Positions 1 to 9,257 of a stretch of DNA of 64,000 bases are shown here, piece by piece. Position numbers and translations under genes: made by a program. The stretch lies in contig JAKSZU010000016.1 in assembly GCA_026018925.1 (NCBI GenBank), positions 79,866,059-79,930,058 on the forward strand, written 5' to 3'. This DNA comes from Tupaia tana (taxonomy: Eukaryota; Chordata; Mammalia; Scandentia; Tupaiidae). The notes under the pieces were generated by a model. The model saw only the letters and a program-made list of their open reading frames with translations. It was not told where the DNA came from and searched no databases. The first letter of the stretch is position 1, and each line of letters opens with the position of its first letter.

Positions 1-420
1 TCAATGCCAAAGGGGGGACCCAAGTTCAAACTCACAAGCATCTCGAATGCCATTGGCACATTTTCACGTATGATCTGGCAACAGGGAAGTGTGTCCTGAG
101 CAAGATGGAGAAGTTAGTCATTCAAATCATTTTTAAAACAGTTCCTAAGTACTAGGTATGGGACAAACACTGAGAACAGCAGTCCTTTGGACATGTGGAC
201 TTAACCCTGAAGTTTAGCAGGGTTACAGACATTCATTAAACAAATAAATGATCACAACACAAATGTAGAATTGTAACTGTACTGAATGATACAAAGGGAG
301 TGGGAGTGGTGCTGTGAGAACCCAACCTGGCAAGACACAGAGGGTGGGGATGTCTGAGAGGCCAAAAGGCCCCTAAGAATCCAGAATGCAGAGTGTGAGG
401 GCTGAGGATGAGCAAGAAGT
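1..420 (-). repeat. Ancient L2-like LINE fragment
   Basis: The part from about 200 to 400 reads like the antisense end of LINE-2: an acattcattaaacaaataaatg stretch, then a diverged segment about changed counts and 'gtgctgtgagaaccc'. This matches the L2 layout as I know it, but divergence is high. Bases 1-190 show nothing I can assign. There is no open frame of note. Confidence 0.45.
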
Positions 421-566
421 GTGAACTGCGGTCAAGAATGTTGTTTCAGGGACTTGGCCTCTTCCTTAGATGCGTCAGAAAACTGTATGCTTCAGTCTGT
501 GTGGGAGCACAACCCCCTTAATGTGGATAGTTTCTCTCATTGCATAGGGCTTAAAAATGGGCTTTG

Positions 567-819
567 GGGGCCAGCAGATGGCATGGAGGTTAAGGCAGTG
601 GATCCCACATGGCCAGCTGCATGGTTCGAGTCCTGGACCCAGTGGCCTGAAAATCACACTAAGCACATGTGCATGCACACCCAAAAATCCCAGGAAGAGA
701 TTGGAAGAGAAGGGATTGCGTCATGGTCATCCTCACCATGTCACTTTCTCTTTGTCTCTCATTGGTGATTGTATGTTCCCTATAGCAAACAAACAAACAA
801 ACAAACAAACAAATAAATG
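567..819 (+). mobile_element. tRNA-derived SINE, long form
   Basis: Full-length copy. The tRNA-like head (ggggccagcagatggc) carries a B box at ggttcgagtcc. The body has the family's gcacatgtgcatgc and gaagggattgcg motifs and ends in a (caaa)n tail at 785-819. The flanks carry an imperfect target-site duplication, atgggctttgg before and gtgggcttttgg after. It sits against an older MIR. Confidence 0.9.
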
Positions 820-960
820 TAAGAAGTGGGCTTTTGGAAACAACCAGTGTGGGTTCACATTCCTGCTTTACCACCCGTGTCAGCTCAGGCACGTTACTGG
901 TATTTTCCAGCTTCCCTGTCAAATAAGAGTACCTGCACCTCACTCACTCATCAGGCGCTG
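820..960 (+). repeat. MIR SINE fragment
   Basis: It reads like the MIR core in order: a 'gggttcacattcctgctttaccac' type segment, a degenerate 'ttactggtattttccagcttccctgtcaaataag' segment and 'agtacctgcacc'. These correspond to the MIR 'tgggttcaaatcc', 'ttacttaacctc' and 'tcatctgtaaaatg' blocks. It is old and diverged. Confidence 0.55.
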
Positions 961-1944
961 TCAGCACTCAGGTGCAAACCTGTGGAATGCGGGGAGCTGA
1001 GCACATGGGCTCCCAGAGGAGCCCTGCAGCTGTGCTGTGGATGCCACCATTGCCATGGTTACTGCCTCAGAGCTGAGGCACCTTCTCTGTTTTCACCAAA
1101 TGCATCTTCCAAAATGGTGCCTAAATTCTTGGTCCATTTCTCACCACTCTTCAGCAGATTTCTGTATTACTTGCCATGTGTTTCTAGTCCATAAGCTCAT
1201 CTGTGCCTGTGACCACAATGCCGCCATGTCATATGAATGGCTTGGAGTCACCATCCATAGACCTGGAATTGACACAGCACTGACTATCACAGGGCATTTG
1301 TCTGACACAAGGACCACGGAGTACTTCTACGGTGCTGATCACACCCTAGACTTCACCCTACTGCTTTAGGAATACCATCCCAACGTTACAGAGGACGATG
1401 GTGCTGTCATGATCTTCAGTCTACAGAGAATGTTGTTCCCAGTAGGTGTAAGCAAATTGCCCCAAGCCACCTCCCTGGGAATGGATAGAACTGGGATTTC
1501 AGTGTGTCTCAGGGCTCTAGAGTGCCACCGACCAGAACTCCACCAGGATGTCCTCTGTAGGGATCATCCCTCCTTCGGGACGAAGGCCACTTGTCTGTAT
1601 TCTCATGGATCACTTAGGTCTTCCTTGACTTCCTCTATCGGGTCTTCCATTTTCCTCTTTTCTACAACCAGTGGTGCTGCCAAGATTTAGGAGTCTCCAC
1701 ATTTTTCCTCCTTCCCTTCCCTTTCTCTTCTTGTTGTCACTGTCCCCTCTTATTTTTCTTCAGCTTTCTGAATATGGATTCTTGCCTTTGCCCTTGTCCA
1801 TCACAGGAAGTTGCCTTGTAGAGGTCACCAGAGGAGTGGGCAGCCTGTTGCACACACTCCTATGCAGTGGCAGAGAGAGGAACGAGGCAGATCGGCTGGG
1901 TCTCCTTGGGTTCCAGTATATAGCTATTTTAAAAGCTTATTTAT
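961..1944. other. Unique sequence, nothing recognised
   Basis: No repeat, exon or RNA gene is recognised here. A pyrimidine-rich patch lies at about 1690-1765. The open frames through it (up to about 120 aa) have no family resemblance and no splice context. Confidence 0.5.
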
Positions 1945-2168
1945 GGGACCAGCAGATAGCATAGTGGTTACGTCGCTGGACTCACACATGGCTAACAGTG
2001 ATTTGAGTCCTGCTGGGTATGTGTGTATGATCCCAGGAGGAGAGTGGAAGAGAAAGGATTGCAGCATGGTCACTCCCCGGGGGATGATTTCTCACTTCCC
2101 TTCTCATGTCTCTGTCTCTTTCTCTAGCAAGTACATGTGCCCCATGGAAAAAACCTCTTTTAAAAACA
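1945..2168 (+). mobile_element. tRNA-derived SINE, long form
   Basis: The head is gggaccagcagatagcatag with an A-box-like tagtggttacg. The B box is diverged (tgatttgagtcc). The body shows the aggattgcagcatggtcac and gggggatgatttctcac signatures, then a pyrimidine-rich block and an A-rich end. The segment between head and body is slightly shortened. It is moderately diverged, so an intermediate age is likely. Confidence 0.88.
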
Positions 2169-2183
2169 GTTTATCCATTATTC

Positions 2184-2192
2184 AGACAGACA

Positions 2193-2226
<34 letters not shown>
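2184..2226. repeat. (CA)n microsatellite
   Basis: An almost pure CA run of about 40 bases follows a short (agac)n start. It is probably polymorphic. Confidence 0.95.
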
Positions 2227-2227
<1 letters not shown>

Positions 2228-2420
2228 CCAAGCGAGTCCTCGTGCCTCAATCTACCCCAGCCTCAGCCAGGCTGGCTACAGACCCATGGGCTCACCCAGT
2301 ATACACAGGGAGGCTTTAGGAACTGAACTCAGGACCTTCCCACATGGGCTCAGCATCACAGGGCATTGTATTACTCTGGCTGGCCTCCATTACATGTCTA
2401 CTAAGTTAAGATATTCAGGA
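2227..2420 (-). repeat. Possible diverged SINE, unassigned
   Basis: On the minus strand, a 'gagttcagttcc' B-box-like motif and a later 'gaggcacgaggactcgcttgg' segment faintly recall tRNA- and 7SL-derived SINE parts. The microsatellite would be its tail. Similarity is weak and it could be unique sequence. Confidence 0.2.
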
Positions 2421-2560
2421 TGGATATCTGGCTCTGTGTTTTCCTTCAAGCTACCCTTCAGGGGATCCTGAAATTGGGAACCACTGAGATACCTGGACAC
2501 TCAGATTTGGTCTTGCTCTTTGATTCCTAGAATGTCTTAAAAGTGAATTTTTCTAATATA

Positions 2561-2701
2561 AGGAGTCTCCAGAAAGTTCATGGAAAGTATATATTATGGG
2601 AAAAAAACACTATGCATGAATTTCAAAAAAATTTTTTGCTCCAAAATAAACTCATACTTTAATTCCACTTTTCCAGTAATTTTTTGAAGTCTTCTCCTAT
2701 A
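2561..2701 (+). mobile_element. mariner-type MITE, family 1
   Basis: Roughly palindromic element. The left end has aaagttcatggaaa and the right end has tccagtaattttttgaagt, which are imperfect inverted repeats. The middle contains tatgcatgaatttcaaaa and ttgctccaaaataaac. It has no coding capacity and is a non-autonomous Tc1/mariner-like relic. Related copies lie at 41455, 53998 and 58469. Confidence 0.75.
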
Positions 2702-3400
2702 TCTTTCTTGATTTAGTGCTTCTCTGAATTGAACTCCTAAGGATGAGAGGGCTAGATTTCTTTGTAGTGTTAGATTTTAGTTTTTTTTTCCTTAATTATA
2801 TCTACAGCCAGCATTTTAAGCTGGTGAAAAGTCTAAAATAGCCTGACATTGTTAAGTGATAATTTTCAGAGTCTTTGTTAGCTCTGGAAGAGTGTATGCT
2901 GCAAATTCTAGGTGCAAAACATTTGGAAACAGAGACATTTAATTTTAGCTGAGCGAGCCACATGTTACTTATGAAACGTCTATTCTGAGAACTGTGGCAA
3001 AGAATTAAACCTGACACTTCTTATTCTGGTCTACTACTTTCACTGATAAACAAAAGTACAAACACACAGCAAAAAGTGGCTTTTAATGATACTAGGGGAA
3101 GAATGAACTAAACTGATGCAATCTGGTAGTAACTACTTTTTATAAAAGTCTTAATTCGTAAATATTTTAGCAGGGTCGAAGGTATCATGAAATGACGTCT
3201 GGAACTCCAAAAGGGGCTGCTGTCTCCAGAAAAGCTCCTTGGACAGGACTGTACTTTCAGAGTACTCCCGGAGGGAGGGAAAGAGGGGAGTGGGCAGGAA
3301 CATGAGACAGATTTCTGGGCTCACAGGGAATGGCTGGGGCATAAACTCAAGGAGGAGCTTTCAGGATTGGAAATCCACCACCTGTGCCAAAATGAGGAGA
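2702..3400. other. Unique AT-rich sequence
   Basis: Nothing is recognised. The sequence is AT-rich with no repeat signature, and no frame looks coding. Confidence 0.5.
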
Positions 3401-3515
3401 GCCCGCCAGGTGTGTGGCACACAGGTCATCCGGGTACTAAGGGGGCTGGGCAGGAGGAGCGAGGCCAGCCTAGGCAACTTGGTGAGAACCTGTCTCTAAA
3501 AAAAAAAAAAAAAGA
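3401..3515 (+). mobile_element. 7SL-derived monomeric SINE (Alu-related), 5'-truncated
   Basis: The segment carries the 7SL/Alu right-part order: gtgtggcacacaggtcatcc (compare Alu 'tgcctgtaatccc'), then gggctgggcaggaggagc, gaggccagcctaggcaac and gagaacctgtctct. It is followed by an A-rich (gaaa)n tail to about 3570. No second monomer is present. It is the only 7SL-type copy I found. 7SL-derived SINEs are known only from Euarchontoglires, so it is the main clue to the organism. Confidence 0.78.
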
Positions 3516-3570
3516 AAGAAAAGAAAAGAAAAAGAAAGAAAGAAAAAAGGAGGAGAGAAAGGAAGGAAAA
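3490..3570 (+). repeat. A-rich (GAAA)n tail
   Basis: Poly-A of about 15 bases grades into gaaa/gaaaa repeats and then ggaag. This is the tail of the 7SL SINE expanded into a microsatellite. Confidence 0.85.
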
Positions 3571-3625
3571 AAGAGATCATTTGGTCTACCTAGCAAGAGG
3601 CTGACTCTCACAATTGCCCAGAGCA

Positions 3626-3886
3626 GGGACCAGCAGTTAGTGTAATGGCTATGTCACTGGACTCCCATGTAGTCGACCGCAGTTCAAGTACTGGACCCAG
3701 TGGCTTAAACTCACGCTGGGCGCGTGTGCGTGCGTGCCCAAGATCCCGAGAGGAGGATGGAGGAGAACTGATTGCAGCATGGCCATCCCCCCTGGGGGGT
3801 GATTTCTTGCCTTCTGTCTCTTTGTCTCTCTCTGTCTTTCTGGTGAGCACATGCGCCCTGTAGCAACCTCTCAAAAAAAAAAAAAA
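3626..3886 (+). mobile_element. tRNA-derived SINE, long form
   Basis: Full-length, well preserved copy. It has the gggaccagcagttagtg head, A box tagtgtaatgg, the gcgcgtgtgcgtgcgtgccc block, the cccccctggggggt hairpin motif and a poly-A end. The flanks repeat cccagagca (3618-3626 and 3891-3899), a short target-site duplication. CpGs are largely retained, so it is fairly young. Confidence 0.93.
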
Positions 3887-3890
3887 TTCA

Positions 3891-4819
3891 CCCAGAGCAA
3901 GAGCCACTCAGAAGACCTCAAAGGAAAACTTGGAAACACACGCCAAACCGCTACTTGGAAACAGAGACATATTACAAAATGGTGCTGAAATGACCAAGGA
4001 GGTCTGTGACAGAAAATGAGGAAATGGAGGAAGGGAAAAAAGGAGGAAATAAAGTAGATTGAGGAAAAAGAGATATCTAGATAGAGATTATTGACTTTTC
4101 TCTCTGTCAGTCAACTGTGCACGTAAGTTTCTTTCTAACCATCTTCCCTCCCAGCCACCCAGTACTCTCCAAGAGAAGAAGAACCTCCCCAAGGGCTGTG
4201 TTTGGAGTATTAGAAGACAGGACAACACTTGGTTAATCATGATGGTCTCTCTACGCCCACCCCCCCCCCCCCCCCCCCGGGTTGGCTTTCTCTCTCTCTG
4301 TGCTAGCTGGGCCTATCCGATCACTAAATTATCCCCAGCAGTCAGCTCCATGGGCCCTACAGTATTACACAGAATTCTTACAATGAGTATAATTTTTAGA
4401 TACTTTGAGAGACAATTTCTCACTAGAGGATACGCTCATTTTGGTCTTCCTGGCAAATGAAAATGTCCTGACTCATCAGACATTAAAAATATATTTTAGT
4501 TTCCACATTGATCAAGCCAGGTCTGGAATTTTCAAGCCAATACTCTATTGGCAGGCCAGGTCTCTTCTTCTTCTTCTTTTTTTTTCTTGTATAAAAACAT
4601 GAGAGAAGAAATCCAAGATTCTCTGTGGCCCAAGTGGGTTTGGGGGCCTTGGAAACTTGTTTTGGTTTGGGGTTCTACTGTAGGGGCTCAGGCACCTCTG
4701 GGCTGTCGACACCTGCACCACACCGCCCTGAGAGCTGACATTCCCAGGAAAGATCTTTCAATGACTTGGGGACTTTCTAAGGGGTATCAGGATATGGAGA
4801 AGACTTCGCTTTAGCTTAG
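3891..4819. other. Unique sequence with poly-C and short simple runs
   Basis: No repeat family or exon is recognised. It holds a 19-base C run at 4260-4278, followed by ctctctctctgtg, and a short tct/ctt run near 4560-4590. Confidence 0.5.
4260..4278. repeat. Poly-C tract, 19 bases
   Basis: An uninterrupted run of 19 C lies between cgcccac and gggttgg. Its length may be uncertain because of sequencing error. Confidence 0.9.
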
Positions 4820-4990
4820 CTTTTACAATCTAGTAACACCCCTCCAAGCCCTGCATGAACTTGGCCTCTATGACCCTTCCTGTCTCACATCCAGTAAATT
4901 AAAACGAAAAACAAAGCTTCCCATGGAGTTCTTCGGACAGACGCCATTTCCTTTCAGTCTTTTCTCTCCATGTGCTGTCCACTTTATCTC
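4820..4990 (+). repeat. L2 LINE fragment
   Basis: It reads like the sense strand of the L2 3' region: 'ccaagccctgcatgaacttggcct', 'acccttcctgtctcacatcc', 'cttttctctccatgtgctg'. It is old and diverged. Confidence 0.45.
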
Positions 4991-5095
4991 ACCCCACCCT
5001 GCTGCCCACAGAGGGGAGCGAGTCACAGAGCTGATACAAGGGAAATTCTGTCGGCAGAAGGGAAGCTCCTAAGAATGGAAACTGGGCTCCCCAGG

Positions 5096-5260
5096 TAAGA
5101 GGCAGGTGGTATGGTGGTTAAAGGCGCTGAACTCCCACATGGCCAACAATGGTTCAAGTCTCAGACCTGGTGGCTTCCTTTCTCACTCTCCTTCCCTCTC
5201 TCCCTCTCTCTTGTCAAATTGGAAAATAATAATAATAATAAATAAAGTTAAAAAAAAAGG
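5096..5260 (+). mobile_element. tRNA-derived SINE, short form
   Basis: The head has gcaggtggtatggtggttaa and the B box ggttcaagtct. The sequence then passes straight from 'cctggtggctt' to the pyrimidine-rich 'tttctcactctcc' block and an (aat)n tail. The internal CpG-rich segment of the long form is absent. Confidence 0.85.
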
Positions 5261-5447
5261 GGGGGGCAGCCTTTGGTGAGCTCTGAAGTGAAAGAAGATG
5301 CGGCACAGGAACGGGCCACAGAAGCTACGATGGCCGAGGAGCAGAGATGGTGAGCAAATAGAAGAAATGAGCAGAGAGCACAGTTAAGCAGAAGTTCGAC
5401 TGGGACACAAAAGGCCATGAGAGGATACAGGGAGAGATAGTGAGAGA

Positions 5448-5506
5448 TGAGATATAGAGACAGGGGTGAGATACAGAGACAGAGGTGAGACACAGAGACA
5501 GAGGCT
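5448..5506 (+). repeat. 19-bp tandem repeat, three units
   Basis: Three successive units of gagatacagagacaggggt type occur with few mismatches. It is a small minisatellite with no known role. Confidence 0.8.
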
Positions 5507-6281
5507 TTGAGTACAGGCATTGGTGACAGCCCTAGCTCCAAACCAATCTTGACAAGGCGCATTACACCTGTCTTACAGTTTTCTAGTATTTGAGAGATTC
5601 TCTCTGTTTCCTGCTAACTGAGGTACTTCTAGAGATGTACAGTTCCTTACAATCAAGGGGCCTTGTCTAAAACACACCCACTACAAAGCTTTATTTTAAA
5701 AAACTTAAAGTATTGAAGGAGCTCTTGAGAGTTTTAATGGCCAAAGGCTATTAATTTTTGCAAGAAATTGCCATAGGAGAGGTTGCAAAGAGGGCCCCTA
5801 GTCCTCAACTACAGGGCTTGAAAACATAGAAAAGATTCCATTTGATTAAAAGGAAACAAAGAAAGGTGATCTATAACGTCCAACTGGCAAAGGCATGTCA
5901 GAACAATAGAAAATTTCCAATAGGCATCACAAAGATTGCTGTTTCCAGTGCATCAGTAAGCAAGATCAAACTGCAAGTAGTCAATATGACCAGCCAGGGC
6001 TGCTTCTCAGAAAATCAAGCTGCCGAGAAGGAAAGAAAGGAAAAATGAGCCGGGACCATTTTCATGTAGCCTTGGTCTTACTGCCATTGAGTAGCTACGA
6101 TGGTATTGCAGACCAATCGTGCACTGGACTGGCTCAGCATTCTATTTTGAGCAACAGAATTCGCCGAGACAGACTGCATCTTCATGGAGTGCTGCCTTTC
6201 ACGTTCACATGAATAAAAGTAAGCATTAAATATGCTCAAGGAAAACACTGCATTAACAATTAGTTAAACCTTGTAGAGTGT
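5507..6281. other. Unique sequence
   Basis: No repeat family or exon is recognised. A 68-aa frame at 5842-6048 has no resemblance to any protein I know. Confidence 0.5.
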
Positions 6282-6430
6282 GGGGCCAGTGGGTGGCGTG
6301 GTTGAGGTGCTGGACTCCCCCATGGCCAACCACGGTTTGAGTTCCAGACCTGGTGGCTTGCTTTCTCACTTTCCCTCTCTCTTTCTCTGTGTCTCTCTGG
6401 TCAAATAAATAATAATAAATAAAATTAAAT
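6282..6430 (+). mobile_element. tRNA-derived SINE, short form
   Basis: The ggggccagtgggtggcgtgg head is followed by B-box-like ggtttgagttcc, 'cctggtggcttgctttctcac', a pyrimidine tract, ctctggtcaaataaat and an (aat)n tail. The internal deletion matches the other short copies. Confidence 0.88.
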
Positions 6431-6669
6431 CAATGATTCCTAAAAAAATTAAAAATAAACTTGTAGAATGTACCAAGGAAACAGATGCTGCCAGCTTTGG
6501 TGGTCTGGAACAACAGTTTGGAGAATGCTATGCTGGTGGCATTGAAAAAATTAACCATAATACATTTCAGAGTAGAAACTCATAGAGTACAAACTCATAG
6601 ATAAGTCCGGATTTGGAAGGTTATAGCTGGTATTTCCCCCTCTCCTCCCTCTCTTGTCTCTGGTTTTTT

Positions 6670-6900
6670 AATCAACACAGTGGTATTAGGCAGAAAGGGC
6701 AAAGAGGTCTGGAGAGTCAGTCACCACTTCACATAGGTTCTACACCTTAAAACATCTGGCATGTTGATTAACAACTCTCAGTTTCCATTTCCTCATTAGA
6801 GATAATATCAGTCACCTTGTTAAGTTGCTATAAGCCATAGTTATAGACATAAAGTACCTAGTAGAACTCCTGGTTCATAGCCTGTAATTTGTAGCTGCTA
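6670..6900 (+). repeat. MIR SINE fragment
   Basis: The MIR 3' half is visible: 'ctcagtttccatttcctcattagagataat', then 'aaagtacctagtagaactcctggttcatag', which matches the MIR 'cagtttcctcatctgtaaaatg...cctggcacatag' order. Confidence 0.65.
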
Positions 6901-7024
6901 AAAATATTGTTGTTGTCATTATTATTAATAATACAAATGGATGTATTGGCACCTATAATGGAATGCATCAGCATGCGTTAATTGAAAGTTGCTAATGAAT
7001 GAACCGACAGTGGAACAACTCCTG

Positions 7025-7115
7025 GCTTTGCCACTGGAACATTTATTAATGACAGAGGAATATAACGGTGAACCAGACATGGCTGCTGTCCTTAAAGCAC
7101 TCAGTCTCCAAAGAT
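7025..7115 (-). repeat. L2 LINE 3' fragment
   Basis: The order 'catttattaatgacag...aacggtgaaccagacatggctgctgtcc...cactcagtctcc' is the antisense L2 3' end. A small open frame here could be mistaken for an exon but is explained by L2. Confidence 0.55.
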
Positions 7116-8090
7116 CGGAAACAGAAACAACCAGGTGGGTTCCAACAAAGTCCAGGACACAAGCAAGCAAGCGTCTTCCAGTTTTCTCAACTGCATTCCC
7201 CCCTGACTTCGTGCTTCCTATTTAGAGCCCAACTGCACCTGCTAACTGTTCTTTTCACCCACATTAATGGTTCCAGTAACTTCTCACATAGGACAGGAGG
7301 TGGGTGTAGCTGGTTAAAAAAATCTTAAATCCGAGGGTGACAGTAAATATGTGCGCCCTCCTTGTTCTCTACTTAGAACAAGCTAATAATATGGAAAATG
7401 AACTCAGCAAATTGGCCACAGACTAAATGGAAGCAAAATCCCTAGAGAGGAAAGAAAGATTTTGCCATAACCACAGATACCATAAACGACTCCCGACGAG
7501 TCCTTAAACCTATCTACCACTTCAGCATCCATAGAGCCCATTCATTCTTTTTGTGCATTTCCTAACAATTTGTTAGGGTATGAAAAGGCTTACAACAGGA
7601 CTTTTTCAAACTTCATCATTTTGCCATACCTTTATTTTTTGCCATTGTTATCTTACTACCAATACTGTTGTTTACTTGATAGTTTTCTTTATCTCACTCT
7701 TTATACTAAAGAATTTATTTTCAAAGGAAGTCAATAAAAGCGACTACTGAAATAAATGGAAGCTACTATTATTAGCCACAAATGAAAAGCAACTGTACAA
7801 ATATATCTTATGACATCTCATAACATCCTAGTTATTACTGTTACCCATGGAAGTATGTGGCTATAGAAGTTTCTGTTTGTTTGTTTAGAATGCCACACAG
7901 GTATTAAAAGAGAATTGAAAAATATTTTCTTACCATAGGATTTGTTCTATTTATCTCTATCCCTGTGAACCACAGAAAAGATACTTACTGAACCCCTAAA
8001 ATCCCACCACTCTTTGGAAAATGCTGGTTTTTAAGACTGAAATGTCTGGTTTGGAGACTACCCCAAACCACTGCAATATGGCTCAATACA
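7116..8090. other. Unique AT-rich sequence with possible MIR traces
   Basis: Mostly unassigned. A weak MIR-like trace (aataaatggaagctactattattag) lies near 7750-7790. No exon is seen. Confidence 0.4.
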
Positions 8091-8097
8091 CATTTAG

Positions 8098-8230
8098 TAA
8101 ATAACCAGCAGGTGTCAGGCAGCATAGTGGGAGCTGGTGGGTGAGAGTGTGCCCACAGAGAAGTAGGCACACCTCGTCTTTCAAAGACTCAGTCCAGTCA
8201 GGAGATGGACGTGTAAATGCAGCAACACTG
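8098..8230 (-). repeat. L2 LINE fragment
   Basis: 'aaataaccagcaggtgtcaggcagcat...gtccagtcaggagatggacgtgtaaa' follows the antisense L2 layout. It is diverged. Confidence 0.4.
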
Positions 8231-8973
8231 CTACACATTATCATGCAAGACTGGAGAGGCTGCAGTGCAGTAGCAAGTTACCCAGCAGAGGTACAGCATA
8301 GACGGTTATTCTCCTTCAGGTCACCTGTTCACACTCTGCTTCCTCTGGGATTCCAAGTTGCCAAAGTGGCCCTATCTAGAACAATGTTGGTCCTACGGCA
8401 GAGGGAAAAGATCAAAATGAGACACATGCTGACTTGAAGATTTTTCCACTGGGAAGTGGTAGGCATCATTTCGACTCTCAGTTCACTGGCCAAAACAAGT
8501 TGCATGGCTACAGCTGGAAGAAGTAGGTAGGAGAATTAGAACTACCAATGAGGAAAGGCTCCAGGGGGGGAGGCAGCTCACAGAGGAGGAGTCAATGTTT
8601 TACTAAATGCTAAGGTAATGGATCAAGATCTGAACTCAGACTCTTCAAGGTCTTGTGCAATGTGATATCCTCATAGCCAACCTTTCTCTAAAAGAGGAAA
8701 TAGATAACAGAATTTGGGCACACACAAACTTCTCGACAGAATCGTTTGCAATCTAAGTGGGAGGACAGGTCTTAAAACCCAGGATAGTTGTATATACCCA
8801 TATACATACCGCAAGTTACTAAGGGGTTACATGTGCCTGGCAGCATGAGAAGGAATCTGGATGCTAACATGACTCTTAACCAAGGAATAAGCTTAGGGAT
8901 TAAGGCTGCCATACACTCTCAGGAGCCTCCCAGTGCCCTCTATTTTACTTGGATCTGAGATTATAGACTTCTG

Positions 8974-9240
8974 GGGACCAGCAGTTAGTGCAATGGCTAT
9001 GTCACTGGACTCCCATGTAGTCAACGACGGTTCGAGTCCTGGACCCGGTGCCTTAAAACTCATGCCAGGCACGTGTGAGTGCATGCCCAAGATCCCGAGG
9101 AGAATGGAGGACAAGGGATTACGGCGTGGCCATCCCCCCTAGGGGGTGATTTCTCACTTTCTGTCTCTCGTCTCTGTCTATCTCTGTCTTTCTGGCGAGT
9201 GCATGTGCCCTGTAGCAAAAACCTCCAAAAAGAAAAAAAA
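8974..9240 (+). mobile_element. tRNA-derived SINE, long form, with target-site duplication
   Basis: Full-length. It has the gggaccagcagttagtgcaa head, B box ggttcgagtcc, the cccccctagggggt hairpin, the family ending cctgtagcaaaaacctcc and an A tail. A 14-bp perfect duplication, tatagacttctggg, lies at 8962-8975 and 9244-9257, so both ends are certain. Confidence 0.96.
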
Positions 9241-9257
9241 GAATATAGACTTCTGGG

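Noticed and set aside
557-1000. 147-aa open frame
   Set aside because: It covers a SINE and its caaa tail (Lys/Gln/Thr/Asn runs), then a MIR.
1811-2326. 171-aa open frame, the longest in the window
   Set aside because: It runs through a SINE and a CA microsatellite (His/Thr repeats) and has no recognisable domain.
5265-5560. Processed pseudogene near 'gctacgatggccgaggagc'
   Set aside because: No extended reading frame or tail, and no match to a known cDNA that I can recall.
6989-7225. Short frame 'NEPTVEQLLALPLEHLL...' looking like an exon
   Set aside because: The DNA matches the antisense L2 3' end, which explains the frame.
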